From an uncultured Archangium sp. (lineage in GTDB: Bacteria > Myxococcota > Myxococcia > Myxococcales > Myxococcaceae): a stretch of 64,000 bases of DNA. The stretch is from the NCBI GenBank assembly GCA_903905455.1, contig CAIVGN010000107.1, forward strand, positions 1-64,000, given 5' to 3'. A program made the position numbers and the translations under genes. The notes under the pieces were generated by a model. That model was not told the origin of the DNA, made no database searches, and saw nothing but the letters and a program-made list of their open reading frames with translations. Below, piece after piece: positions 16,543 through 24,677 of the stretch (position 1 is its first letter; each line of letters begins with the position of its first letter).

Positions 16543-17874
16543 ATGAACAACCCCACCGTGGTCCCCGGCAGCCGGCCCCTGGTCGGCGCGTTGCCCCTGC
16601 TCCAGGAAAACCCGCTGCGGGTGATGGAGCGCGCGGTGCTCGAGCACGGCCCGGTGACGCGGCTGCCGCTGCCGGGCGCCGACGGCTACGTGCTGGGCTC
16701 GCCGATGCTGGCGCAGCACGTGCTGGTCACCAACGTGAAGAACTACGTCAAGCAGACCCGGGCCTACGAGATGTTGCGCATGGTGCTGGGCAACGGCCTG
16801 GTCACCAGCGAAGGCGACTTCTGGAAGCGCCAGCGCCGCATCGCGCAGCCGGCCTTTCACCGCGAGCGCCTCGCGGGCTTCGGGCTGGTGATGACCCGGG
16901 CGGCGAACGAGATGGTGGGCCGCTGGGAGCTGGGCGTGCCCTTCGACTTCGCCACCGAGATGATGCGCTGCACCCTGCGCGTGGTGGGCGAAACGCTGCT
17001 CTCGGCCGACGTGATGAGCCAGGCCGACCACGTGGGGGCCGCGCTCACCGACGCGCTGGAGCACCTCATTCACCGCACGCTGCACCCGCTGAGCGCGCCC
17101 GACTGGGTGCCCACGGGGCGGAACCGGCGCTTTCACCGCGCGCTGGAGACGCTCGACGGGGTGGTGCTGGGGCTCATCGCCGAGCGGAGAAAGGGGCAGG
17201 GCCCAACCGGCGACCTGCTGGCGATGCTCATGGAGTCGAAGGACCCGGAGACCGGCGAGGGCATGACCGACGCCCAGCTGCGCGACGAGGCGATGACCAT
17301 CTTCCTCGCGGGCCACGAGACGACGGCCAACAACCTCGCGTGGACCATGATGCTCGTGGGCCAGGCGCCGGAGGTGGAGCGCCGGTTGCTCGCGGAGGCG
17401 AGCGAGGTGCTGGGCACGGGGACGCCGAGCATGGAGTCGGTGCACCGGTTGCCGTACGGCACGAACGTCATCAAGGAGTCACTGCGGCTGTACCCGCCGG
17501 TATGGTCGCTGGGCCGGCGCGTGGTGGAGGAGGAGGTCGTCGACGGGTGGCGGTTCCCGAAGGACGCGCTGCTCTTCGTCTCCCCGTGGGCGATTCACCG
17601 GCTGCCGGAGTTCTGGCCCGAGCCGCTGAAGTTCAACCCCGACCGGTGGAACGTGGAGGACCCGCGGCGGCAACACGGGAGCTACCTCCCGTTCAGCATG
17701 GGCCAGCGCAAGTGCATCGGCGATTCGTTCGCGATGATGGAGGCACAGTTGATCTTCACCACCGTGCTGCAGCGCGTGCACCTCGAGCTGGTACCGGGGC
17801 AGGACTTCGAGCCCGAGCCGGTCATCACCCTGCGACCGAGTCACGGGGTGAAGGTGGTGGCGACGCGGCGGTGA
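16543..17874 (+). CDS. Cytochrome P450
   Basis: The 443-residue soluble P450 has the I-helix oxygen motif AGHETT, the K-helix ExxR in ESLRLYPP, and the haem-ligand loop FSMGQRKCIG with the axial cysteine near residue 390. It has no membrane anchor. P450s use electrons from a ferredoxin or reductase (none is nearby) to hydroxylate or epoxidise small molecules. The divergent TetR regulator suggests induction by its substrate. Substrate class cannot be told from sequence. Confidence 0.93.
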   Translation: MNNPTVVPGSRPLVGALPLLQENPLRVMERAVLEHGPVTRLPLPGADGYVLGSPMLAQHVLVTNVKNYVKQTRAYEMLRMVLGNGLVTSEGDFWKRQRRIAQPAFHRERLAGFGLVMTRAANEMVGRWELGVPFDFATEMMRCTLRVVGETLLSADVMSQADHVGAALTDALEHLIHRTLHPLSAPDWVPTGRNRRFHRALETLDGVVLGLIAERRKGQGPTGDLLAMLMESKDPETGEGMTDAQLRDEAMTIFLAGHETTANNLAWTMMLVGQAPEVERRLLAEASEVLGTGTPSMESVHRLPYGTNVIKESLRLYPPVWSLGRRVVEEEVVDGWRFPKDALLFVSPWAIHRLPEFWPEPLKFNPDRWNVEDPRRQHGSYLPFSMGQRKCIGDSFAMMEAQLIFTTVLQRVHLELVPGQDFEPEPVITLRPSHGVKVVATRR

Positions 17875-17875
17875 G

Positions 17876-18895
17876 TCAGCGCGTGGCGGAGGCGAGCTGC
17901 GCGTCGCCGCCGTACGAATCGTAGAGCCGGCGGCCTTCGGCCTGGATCTGCTCGTTGGTCATGGGCCACGCCTTCTTCGTGCCGGGGAAGGCGACGTAGG
18001 AGACGCCGCTGCCAGCGCCGCCGTGGCGGGCGTCGGGGTTGATGCCCAGTTCCTGCGCGAGCTTGATGCTGCCTTCGCCGAGGTGGTCGCTGGGGCCGAC
18101 GTCGGCCACCACAGCGAACACCGTCTTGCCGGTGCGCTCGTTGCGAACCGCGACGAGGTCACCCAGCTTGAGGCCCTGGTCTCTCAACTGCGGCGCCATG
18201 GCGATGAAGGGAATCTTCTCGGAGTCGACGTAGCGCCGCGGATCATTCGCGGGGTAGCGCGTGTCCTCGAGCGAGGTGGTGGACACGTAGTTGCCCGGCG
18301 AGGGGTCGTTGGGGCCCTGCACGAAGGGCTTGCCGTGGGAGTCGGTGGCGATGCCCCACCACTTGCCGGGGCGCCCCGCGTTGCCCAGCGCGTCGAGGCC
18401 GGTGTTCTGCTTGTTGTAGGCGTTGGGGGAGCCGTCGGCGTCCACGCTCATGCCGCTCTTGAAGGCCACGCCGTTCTTGCCGGCGACCTTGTAGGTGGAG
18501 ACGCCGCCGATGCTGTCGGTGCGCGAGCGGGAGGTCTCGACGGGGGTCACGTCACCCGACGGCGTGGGCTGGGTAGGGCTCGGCGTGGGGGTGGAAGGGG
18601 AGGGCGTGGAGGGGGGCGGCGCGACGATGCCGCCGGCGAGGGCGTTGCGGGTGACCGGACCGACCACGCCGTCGACCGAGAGGCCATTGGCGCGCTGGAA
18701 GGCCCGCACCGCGCGTTCGGTCTTGTCGCCGAACTTCCCGTCGAGGGGTCCCGGGTCGAAGCCTTCGCGCGCCAGGGTGCGCTGGAGCTCGAGCACGTCA
18801 GCGCCGGACTGGCCCTTCTTGAGGGCGCTGCGGGACACGGCCGAGGTCTGCGTGCTCTGCGGAATGAAGGCCGGAGTCGAAGAAGTGACGCGCAT
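17876..18895 (-). CDS. Peptidoglycan-binding plus GH75 chitosanase-like protein
   Basis: The 339-residue protein has a PG_binding_1 domain (residues about 28-90, with GADVLELQRTL and VDGVVGPVT). A Pro/Ser/Thr linker (about 92-115) and a C-terminal domain follow, with VAFKSGMSVDADGSPNAY, GDLVAVRN and AVVADVGPS. This resembles the glycoside hydrolase family 75 chitosanase fold, where conserved Asp and Glu are catalytic. No signal peptide is seen at the N terminus, which is odd for a wall-active enzyme and suggests another export path. It is convergent with the P450 gene (two bases apart). Confidence 0.7.
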   Translation of the reverse strand: MRVTSSTPAFIPQSTQTSAVSRSALKKGQSGADVLELQRTLAREGFDPGPLDGKFGDKTERAVRAFQRANGLSVDGVVGPVTRNALAGGIVAPPPSTPSPSTPTPSPTQPTPSGDVTPVETSRSRTDSIGGVSTYKVAGKNGVAFKSGMSVDADGSPNAYNKQNTGLDALGNAGRPGKWWGIATDSHGKPFVQGPNDPSPGNYVSTTSLEDTRYPANDPRRYVDSEKIPFIAMAPQLRDQGLKLGDLVAVRNERTGKTVFAVVADVGPSDHLGEGSIKLAQELGINPDARHGGAGSGVSYVAFPGTKKAWPMTNEQIQAEGRRLYDSYGGDAQLASATR

Positions 18896-18970
18896 ACATT
18901 TGTTGTCGGCGGGTTCTCACCAGGAGTTGCGCACTGTTACCCGGCTTCACACGGGTGGTGCGCGGGTGTC

Positions 18971-20071
18971 TCAGTCTTCCTCGAAGCGGAGGGCGAAGTG
19001 GGGGCCTTCGACGAGGTCGCCGTGGATGAGGCGCGCGCCACTCGCATCGGCCTCGCCGTTGAGGACGAGGTCCTCGCCGTAGATGAACGCGGCGCCAGTC
19101 GCGGCCCTGCCGAGCCAGACCTCGCTGCTGGGTTGGTGCCCGAACGGCTCCGCAGGGTTGATGCGCCGCGCGTCGTACATGGTCTGGGTGTCAAACGTCA
19201 CGACCGGCACCTGCGTCGTGGTGTGCGCGGGAGGCCACCACGGAGACGACCAACCCATGGTGAACCTGGGCGTCCCGGAGAGCGGGAACGCCTCGTCGGC
19301 CGAAGTACGCAGTGGGAGCCGCTTCGCGAGGGCGCGCCAGTCGCGCTCGAGGCCCGTGAGTGGGGCGGGGTCATGTCGACGACCCAGGGAGAGCGCGTGG
19401 AGCCGCGGAGGTTTCGTGGCGGCCAGCACCTGGAGCACCCGGCGGGCGTGTTCCAGTTCCTCGCCGTCGGGCGCGCAGGTCGCCACGTGGACCGTCAGGC
19501 GCTCGAGGGCATCGGCGAGTGGGCGCTCCAGCAGAAGCGCGAGCTCCGGCAACTCGATGGAGCGTACGGAAAGCGCGGTGAGCACGCCGTGGGTCCACAC
19601 CGCGTCGAAGGTCCCGCTGGTGAAGGGGAACACCTCGTCGCCTGGGGTGCGTCCCTCGAGCACGCACTCCCCGAGGGGATCTCCGGCTTCGGCGAGCCGG
19701 TCTGCCCAAATCAACCGGGCCGTCTCGTCGCGGGGGTCGAGTCCGGGGCGAAGGGGCGGCTCGCCGCCGTAGCGAAAGCGCGCGTCGCCCATGCACACGA
19801 GGTCTCCGGGGTTGAGCCGTCGCGCTTCACCGGGGACGTTGGGGACTCCGTTGATCAACGTGGGTGACGCGATCGCGACGCCGCCGAGATACCAGTCGCC
19901 CTCCTTGAGCAGGAGGCGGGCGTGCTGCGAGGTAATCATCGGGTCGGTCAACTGGAGCGCGCAGGACGTGTCGGAGCCAATCAATCCCTCGCGGATTTCG
20001 AGGGTCTCGAGCAGCTCGAAGTCGTCGTTGCCCCCGCCCGCGCTGCCCAGAAAGCACCACACGCCGCCCAT
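18971..20071 (-). CDS. FHA-domain protein with TIGR02996-type motif
   Basis: The 366-residue protein has an N-terminal forkhead-associated fold (LIGSDTSCALQL, ITSQHARLLL, LINGVPN), which binds phosphothreonine made by Ser/Thr kinases. A repeat-companion (TIGR02996-like) motif follows, DETARLIWADRLAEAGDPLGE near residue 120, then an uncharacterised region. Such proteins are common in myxobacteria and planctomycetes. ATG 20071 is preferred to one six codons earlier. The promoter-side hairpin repeat at 20085 begins 14 bases upstream. Confidence 0.7.
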   Translation of the reverse strand: MGGVWCFLGSAGGGNDDFELLETLEIREGLIGSDTSCALQLTDPMITSQHARLLLKEGDWYLGGVAIASPTLINGVPNVPGEARRLNPGDLVCMGDARFRYGGEPPLRPGLDPRDETARLIWADRLAEAGDPLGECVLEGRTPGDEVFPFTSGTFDAVWTHGVLTALSVRSIELPELALLLERPLADALERLTVHVATCAPDGEELEHARRVLQVLAATKPPRLHALSLGRRHDPAPLTGLERDWRALAKRLPLRTSADEAFPLSGTPRFTMGWSSPWWPPAHTTTQVPVVTFDTQTMYDARRINPAEPFGHQPSSEVWLGRAATGAAFIYGEDLVLNGEADASGARLIHGDLVEGPHFALRFEED

Positions 20072-20084
20072 GCGCGAAGCCTCG

Positions 20085-20136
20085 CACACTGACGGACTCC
20101 GTGGTGGTGCGGACCCCCACGGAGTCCGTCAGTGTG
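20085..20136. repeat. Hairpin repeat ACTGACGGACTC, copy 1
   Basis: The stem CACACTGACGGACTCC pairs perfectly with its complement 20 bases downstream. It lies just upstream of the FHA gene. It is the longest stem of the five family members. Confidence 0.85.
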
Positions 20137-20381
20137 AGCGCCACGCGGCGAAGCCCGAGGACGCGAGTCACCCGATGCTCGCGCCGAGGCGCTGCACGCG
20201 ACGCGCAGGGCCCAGGTCGACGTGAGCGCCCCCTGTCCCCAGGGCAGTGGCCTTTCCCGACGTCGCTACCGGCAAGTCGCGCAGCAAACTGCAGCCTCGA
20301 TGCGAGTGGGTGTTCAGGGGTCTTCTTGCCGTGCGCGTCGCCGGCGTGCTCCTCGATGGCGCGGCGTCTCTCTTCCTCCAC

Positions 20382-20427
20382 ACTGACGGACTCCGTGGTG
20401 GTGCGGACCCCCACCGAGTCCGTCAGT
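20382..20427. repeat. Hairpin repeat ACTGACGGACTC, copy 2
   Basis: The 12-bp stem arms ACTGACGGACTC and GAGTCCGTCAGT flank a GC-rich loop. It begins the first unit of a 192-bp direct duplication. Confidence 0.85.
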
Positions 20428-20573
20428 CGTCATCACGAAGCCTGCACGCGCGAGTCAACGAAGGCTCGGGCCACACGGCTGCACGCGCGGGCCACCCTGC
20501 GGCGAGCCCCCAACCATCACCGCGACCCCGGGGCCGTGGCCGTTCCCTTCCCGACGCAGGACCGCTGGAACAC

Positions 20574-20619
20574 ACTGACGGACTCCGTGGTGGTGCGGAC
20601 CCCCACCGAGTCCGTCAGT
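20574..20619. repeat. Hairpin repeat ACTGACGGACTC, copy 3
   Basis: Same sequence as copy 2, 192 bases away. It lies downstream of the mnmE stop, where it could terminate transcription. Confidence 0.85.
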
Positions 20620-20734
20620 CGTCATCACGAAGCCTGCACGCGTGAGTCAACGAAGGCTCGGGCCACGCGGCTGCACGCGCGGGGCACCACGCTGCGAGCT
20701 CCAGCCATCACCGCGACCCCAGGGCCGTGGCCGT

Positions 20735-22336
20735 TCACTTCCCGATGCAGAACCGCTGGAAGATGGCGTCGAGCAGGTCGGTGCTCGCGTCGGCGCCGGT
20801 GAGCTCGGAGAGCGCGTGCACCGCGAGCGAGAGTTCCCCCGCGACCACCTCGAGCGTGGCCACGTCCGCCGCCAACCGTGCGCGAGACAGGGCCTCTTCC
20901 ACCTGTTCGAGCGCCAGCACGTGCCGCTCGCTCACGCTGATCACCGCGCCGGCGCCGCTGAGTCGGGCCACGAGCTCGTCGCGCAACTCCACGAGGCCGG
21001 CGCCCGTGAGCCCGGACACTGCGAGGCGATCCGGTGCGCCCTGCATGTCGCGCGAGGAAGAGCCACGGGTGCGCTGCTCCGCGCGCCCGGAGACCGCGAC
21101 GAGATCGACCTGGCCCGGCACTGCGCGCGCATCAGCAACCTCGGAGCGTTGATCAGCGAGCACAGGGACCGCGACGAGCTCGACCTGGTTCGGCACTGCC
21201 CGCGGATCAGCAGCCTCGGAGCGTTGATCCTCGAGTCCGGACACAGTGCCCCGGCCTTGTCCCGAAGGTGAGGGAGTCGACCTCGGGCCGTAGTGCCCCG
21301 TGCGGCCCCTCACCCCGGCCCTCTCCCCGCTCTCGCAGGGCGAGGGAGAGAGATCCGCCTTTCCCCACACTTCGAGCGGCGCGTTCACCTCGGCCCCCCA
21401 CGCCGCGCGTTGCTCCACGGTGGCCTCGGGAGGCAGCACCAGCACCGCCAGATCCGCACCCCGCAGCGCCTCCTTCGTGCGCTCAATGCCCAGCGCCTCC
21501 AACCGCCCAGCGCCCTCCCGCAGCCCCGCGGTGTCCACCAGGGTCACCGCGAGCCCAGCGAGTTCCACGCGGGCCTCGAGGGTGTCGCGCGTCGTCCCCG
21601 GCTCCGCATCGACGAGGGCGCGGTTCGCGCCGATGAGCGCATTGAAGAGCGTCGACTTCCCCGCATTGACCGGCCCATAGAGCACCACCCGCGCCCCGCG
21701 CCTGATCAACGCCCCCCGCTTCGCGTCACCCAGCAGCGAACGAACGTGCGCCACCAACGGCTCGAGCCGCGCCGCTGCGTCGGCCTCCGCGCCCTCGGCT
21801 TCCTCGGGGAAATCCAGGGCGCCCTCGACGTCGGCCTGGAGCGCCAGCAGCGGGGCGTGCAGGGCCTCGAGGCGCGCGGTGAGCTCACCGGACAGTTGGG
21901 CGGCGGCGGCGCGCACCTGGGCCTCCGACTCCGCGGCGATGAGGTCGGCGACGGCTTCGGCGCGGGTGAGGTCGACACGCCCGGACAGAAACGCGCGGCG
22001 GGTGAACTCGCCGGGGGTAGCCAAGCGCACGCCCTCATGGCGCAGCACCTCGGCGAGGAGCATCGACAGCAACCGCGGCGCACCGTGGGCGTGCAGCTCG
22101 ACCACCGCTTCCCCGGTGAAGCTCTTCGGCGCCGCGAAGTACAGCGTGAGGCCCTCGTCGAGCACCGCGCCGGCCGCGTCGGTGAAGCGGGTGAAGTACG
22201 CATGCCGGGGCACGGGGGCGTCCGGCAACCCGCGCACCACGCGCCGCGCGGCCCCCAGGGCCTCCGGGCCAGACAGCCGAATGATGCCGACGCCGCCGGC
22301 CGAAGGGCCCGTCGCGAGGGCTGCGATGGTGGACAT
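20735..22336 (-). CDS. mnmE: tRNA modification GTPase MnmE with an inserted G-domain segment
   Basis: The 533-residue protein has the MnmE order: an N-terminal folate-binding domain starting TIAALATGPSAGGVGIIRLSG, helical regions, a GTPase domain (G1 GPVNAGKST near residue 227, G3 DTAGL near 268, G4 as WGKADL near 325), and the C-terminal CIGK. It works with MnmG on wobble uridines. It is 70-90 residues longer than usual because repeat-derived sequence is inserted just after G4 (about residues 330-435). G4 reads GKAD rather than the usual NKxD, so the guanine-contacting Asn is missing. The frame is intact and CIGK is kept, so it may still function. The long upstream frame is non-coding; ATG 22336 is the start. 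Confidence 0.92.
   Translation of the reverse strand: MSTIAALATGPSAGGVGIIRLSGPEALGAARRVVRGLPDAPVPRHAYFTRFTDAAGAVLDEGLTLYFAAPKSFTGEAVVELHAHGAPRLLSMLLAEVLRHEGVRLATPGEFTRRAFLSGRVDLTRAEAVADLIAAESEAQVRAAAAQLSGELTARLEALHAPLLALQADVEGALDFPEEAEGAEADAAARLEPLVAHVRSLLGDAKRGALIRRGARVVLYGPVNAGKSTLFNALIGANRALVDAEPGTTRDTLEARVELAGLAVTLVDTAGLREGAGRLEALGIERTKEALRGADLAVLVLPPEATVEQRAAWGAEVNAPLEVWGKADLSPSPCESGERAGVRGRTGHYGPRSTPSPSGQGRGTVSGLEDQRSEAADPRAVPNQVELVAVPVLADQRSEVADARAVPGQVDLVAVSGRAEQRTRGSSSRDMQGAPDRLAVSGLTGAGLVELRDELVARLSGAGAVISVSERHVLALEQVEEALSRARLAADVATLEVVAGELSLAVHALSELTGADASTDLLDAIFQRFCIGK
21095..21244 (-). repeat. 75-bp in-frame tandem duplication inside mnmE
   Basis: Two adjacent 75-bp units (21095-21169 and 21170-21244) encode 25-residue repeats that share the DQRSE and RAVP motifs. 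The unit length keeps the frame. They lie inside the post-G4 insertion. Confidence 0.85.
21303..21348 (+). repeat. Dispersed GC-rich repeat, copy 6, inside the mnmE coding sequence
   Basis: It runs from ggcccctcaccccgg to gcagggcgagggag. It is translated on the minus strand as SPSPCESGERAGVRGR directly after the G4 motif. Confidence 0.9.
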
Positions 22337-22380
22337 GTGCCCGGAATCACTAGCACGGCGGCGATCGACTTGATTTTTAC

Positions 22381-22392
22381 GCACGCACGTTC
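22381..22392. promoter_or_regulatory. Candidate operator GCACGCACGTTC upstream of TetR
   Basis: It shares GCACGNACGTTC with 23047-23058 at the start of the next gene. It sits 14 bases before the TetR start in a locally AT-rich stretch, so it may be an autoregulatory site. Confidence 0.3.
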
Positions 22393-22405
22393 TTATTTTC
22401 AGGGC

Positions 22406-22996
22406 ATGTCGAAAGGTGAAGCCACCCGCGAGCGCATCCTCGACCGCGCCTTCCTGATGGCGGGGAGAGACGGGCTCGACGGGCTCACCATCGGCGCCCT
22501 GGCCGACGAACTCAAGCTCTCGAAGAGTGGGTTGTTCTCGCACTTCGGCAGCAAGGAAGAGCTGCAGGTGGCGGTCATCGACCTCGCGGAGAGCCGGTTC
22601 ACCGAGCTGGTGATGTTGCCGGCGTTCAAGGCGCCGCGCGGGTTGCCCCGGTTCGAGCGCATCTTCGAGCAGTGGATCGACTGGGTGATGGACACGCGGA
22701 CGCCGGGCGGCTGCATCTTCGCGCAGGCCATCGCGGAGCTCGATGATCGCCAGGGCCGGCCGCGAGACGTGCTCGTGCAGACCCAGGAAACGCTGGTCGA
22801 TGCGCTGGCGAAGTCGGCGCAGCTGGCGGTGGACGAGGGGCACTTCAAGAAGGACACCGACGCGCGCCAGGTGGCCTTCGAGCTCCACGGCATCATGATG
22901 ACGCTCAACATGTACACGCGGCTGCTCAAAGACCGTCGGGCCGTGGACCGCGCCCGCCAGGCCTTCAAGCGCCTCGTGCAGTTTCACACCCCGTAA
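22406..22996 (+). CDS. TetR-family transcriptional regulator
   Basis: The 196-residue protein has an N-terminal TetR HTH (ALADELKLSKSGLFSHFGSKEEL) and a C-terminal domain of the TetR_C type often linked to lipid or alcohol metabolism. ATG 22406 is preceded by an AT-rich probable promoter. The next gene, an alpha/beta hydrolase, starts 25 bases downstream on the same strand, so the two probably form an operon. The divergent neighbour is mnmE. Confidence 0.85.
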   Translation: MSKGEATRERILDRAFLMAGRDGLDGLTIGALADELKLSKSGLFSHFGSKEELQVAVIDLAESRFTELVMLPAFKAPRGLPRFERIFEQWIDWVMDTRTPGGCIFAQAIAELDDRQGRPRDVLVQTQETLVDALAKSAQLAVDEGHFKKDTDARQVAFELHGIMMTLNMYTRLLKDRRAVDRARQAFKRLVQFHTP

Positions 22997-23021
22997 CCAC
23001 CTGAGTTGAAAGGCACTTTCC

Positions 23022-23888
23022 ATGGAATCGGCTCGCCCACAAACAAGCACGAACGTTCGATTTATCGTCCCCGTGGTCCGCATGCTGGAGCGGGTGGCGC
23101 CGGCCTGGGTGGAGGCGCGGGCGTTTCGGTTGTGGGGACGGCCTTCGCGCAACGCGGGGAAGGGCCACGTGGGCGGGAGGGCGTTCAGGCTCGAGGTGAG
23201 CGGCGTCACGCTGGCGGCGTGGGAATGGAATGCCGGAGGGGCGCGCGGGACCGCGTTGTTGGTGCACGGGTGGAGCGGCAACGCGTCGCAGATGAGCAGC
23301 TTCGTGGAGCCGCTGGTGGGCCTGGGGTTCCACGTGGTGGCGGTGGACTTGCCGGCGCATGGGGCGAGCCCGGGCGACTTCGCGACGGTGCTCTCGCTGG
23401 GGCTCACGGTGGCGGCGCTGGCGACCCGGTTTCGGCCGCGGGTGATCATCGCCCACTCGTTGGGGGCGACGGCGACGACCTACGCACTGACGAAGGGCGC
23501 CAGGCCTGAGCGGCTGGTGTTGCTCGCGCCGCCGGTGCAGTTGCCGCCGTACCTGAAACACTTCGCGGACCAGGTGGGTCTGTCGGGGGCGATGCAGGCG
23601 CGGTTGATCAAGCGGGTCGAGGCGATGTTGGGACAGCCGATCAGCGAACTCGACCTGCGCACCCACGCGCCCACCCTGGGCGACGTCGCGGCGCTGGTGG
23701 TGCACGACCGGGCCGATGCCGTGGTGCCCGTGGCGTCGTCACGGGAGTTGGTCGAGCGGTGGCCCGGGGCGCAGTTGATGGAGACGGAGGGGCTGTCGCA
23801 CGACCGCGTGCGCCGGGAGAAGTCGGTGGTGGCGCGGGTGGTGGCGTTCGTTGGGGACGAGGGGACGCAGGTGAGTGCGCGCAGGTGA
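23022..23888 (+). CDS. Alpha/beta hydrolase
   Basis: The 288-residue protein has the oxyanion HGWSG motif, the nucleophile elbow AHSLGA (Ser in xSxxG context), an Asp in HDRADAVVP and a catalytic His in LSHDRV. This makes a complete Ser-Asp-His triad of the serine hydrolase fold. No signal peptide is present. It is paired with a TetR regulator and is probably an esterase or lipase-like enzyme induced by its substrate. Substrate unknown. Confidence 0.85.
   Translation: MESARPQTSTNVRFIVPVVRMLERVAPAWVEARAFRLWGRPSRNAGKGHVGGRAFRLEVSGVTLAAWEWNAGGARGTALLVHGWSGNASQMSSFVEPLVGLGFHVVAVDLPAHGASPGDFATVLSLGLTVAALATRFRPRVIIAHSLGATATTYALTKGARPERLVLLAPPVQLPPYLKHFADQVGLSGAMQARLIKRVEAMLGQPISELDLRTHAPTLGDVAALVVHDRADAVVPVASSRELVERWPGAQLMETEGLSHDRVRREKSVVARVVAFVGDEGTQVSARR
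23047..23058. promoter_or_regulatory. Candidate second operator GCACGAACGTTC
   Basis: It matches the site at 22381-22392 in 11 of 12 bases and contains the palindrome GAACGTTC. It lies in the first codons of the hydrolase gene. Confidence 0.25.
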
Positions 23889-24354
23889 ACGGCGGCTTCG
23901 ATGGGAGGGGGGCGTCTCCTGCGATCGGCAGCGGTCGCATGCTTGTTTGGGTGCCCGGGATCGCCCCAATCCCTTCCTTTCCCCGCGGGGAAAGGCGAGC
24001 GCACAGAAGTTCGGGGCGTGGCCTCCATCTTCAGGAACGGTCGGCCGTGGTTGATCCACCGTCGGCCCTCGACGGTTTTCGTGAGTGGCGACGCGGAGCG
24101 CTGAAGCAGCAGCATCCTGCTGCGGCAGGTGCTGCCCTTCGGCAGCCACGACTGGACGTCAGGGGTTGCTGCCTGGGCCGTTGATCCGGCGCATGCGCAA
24201 ATCATCGACGAGAAGCGTGGGTCGGCCAAGGCAAAGGCCAAAGCCATGGGAAGCGCGGGGATTGTGTGGCCCGGCGCCGTGCTCGGATTGATCAGCCCCT
24301 CGTCCCGGGCGCGACGATGACTGGTCCGTGCAGGCTTCGTCCCGGTGAGCGCAC

Positions 24355-24401
24355 ACTGACGGACTCCTGGTGTCGTCCCCATGCGCTGAAAGTCCGTCAG
24401 T
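24355..24401. repeat. Hairpin repeat ACTGACGGACT, copy 4 (diverged loop)
   Basis: Arms ACTGACGGACT and AGTCCGTCAGT are conserved, while the loop differs from the other copies. Confidence 0.8.
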
Positions 24402-24462
24402 GTTGATCAATCAAGGCACGACGATGACTCGTCCGCCCAGGCTTCGTCTCGGGCCATGCACT

Positions 24463-24506
24463 CTGACGGACTCGGTGGGGGTGCGCACCCCCACGGAGTC
24501 CGTCAG
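24463..24506. repeat. Hairpin repeat CTGACGGACTC, copy 5
   Basis: Arms CTGACGGACTC and GAGTCCGTCAG enclose an inner hairpin GTGGGGGTGCGCACCCCCAC, giving an almost fully paired structure of about 44 bases. Confidence 0.85.
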
Positions 24507-24677
24507 TCTTGCGGAATCGAGACGCCGCGCCTTCGCGGGGCTCACACGGGAGGCGCACGGCCGACGACCCGCGCACGCCCGCCACCCTTCCGGCTGCTGT
24601 TCACCACCTCGCGTCCGAGTTCCCCACGCGCGCCGACTCCACCACCCCATGCACGCCGCCCATGCGAGTCTGCCCCG

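Larger units (their letters stand above)
20382..20762 (+). repeat. 192-bp direct duplication that includes the mnmE 3' end
   Basis: Unit A (20382-20573) and unit B (20574-20762) share the hairpin, the segment beginning CGTCATCACGAAGCCTGCAC, and the end CGCTGGAA. The end of unit B is the last nine codons of mnmE. The end of unit A is a decayed copy of those codons. A weaker relic may lie near 20230-20270. Confidence 0.8.
23889..24677. other. Intergenic repeat field without a supported gene
   Basis: It holds a diverged GC-rich repeat (23969-24000, ccccgcggggaaaggcgagc) and two hairpin repeats, each preceded by a similar flank of about 45 bases (cgacgatgact...caggcttcgtc at about 24311 and 24421). 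Short open frames here have no ribosome site or recognisable domain. Confidence 0.6.

Noticed and set aside
23326-23340. A further parS site (GGTTCCACGTGGTGG)
   Set aside because: Only one half of the palindrome is intact, and it falls within the coding sequence of the hydrolase.
20735-23449. A 904-residue version of MnmE
   Set aside because: The N-terminal 370 residues come from the antisense of the TetR and hydrolase genes; MnmE proper starts at 22336.
24129-24320. A 63-residue frame in the intergenic region
   Set aside because: No ribosome site, signal sequence or recognisable domain, and it lies among repeats.
24403-24414. FNR/Dnr-type box (TTGATCAATCAA)
   Set aside because: Half-sites are separated by two rather than four bases, and it lies in a gene-free repeat field rather than before a nitrogen-oxide gene.
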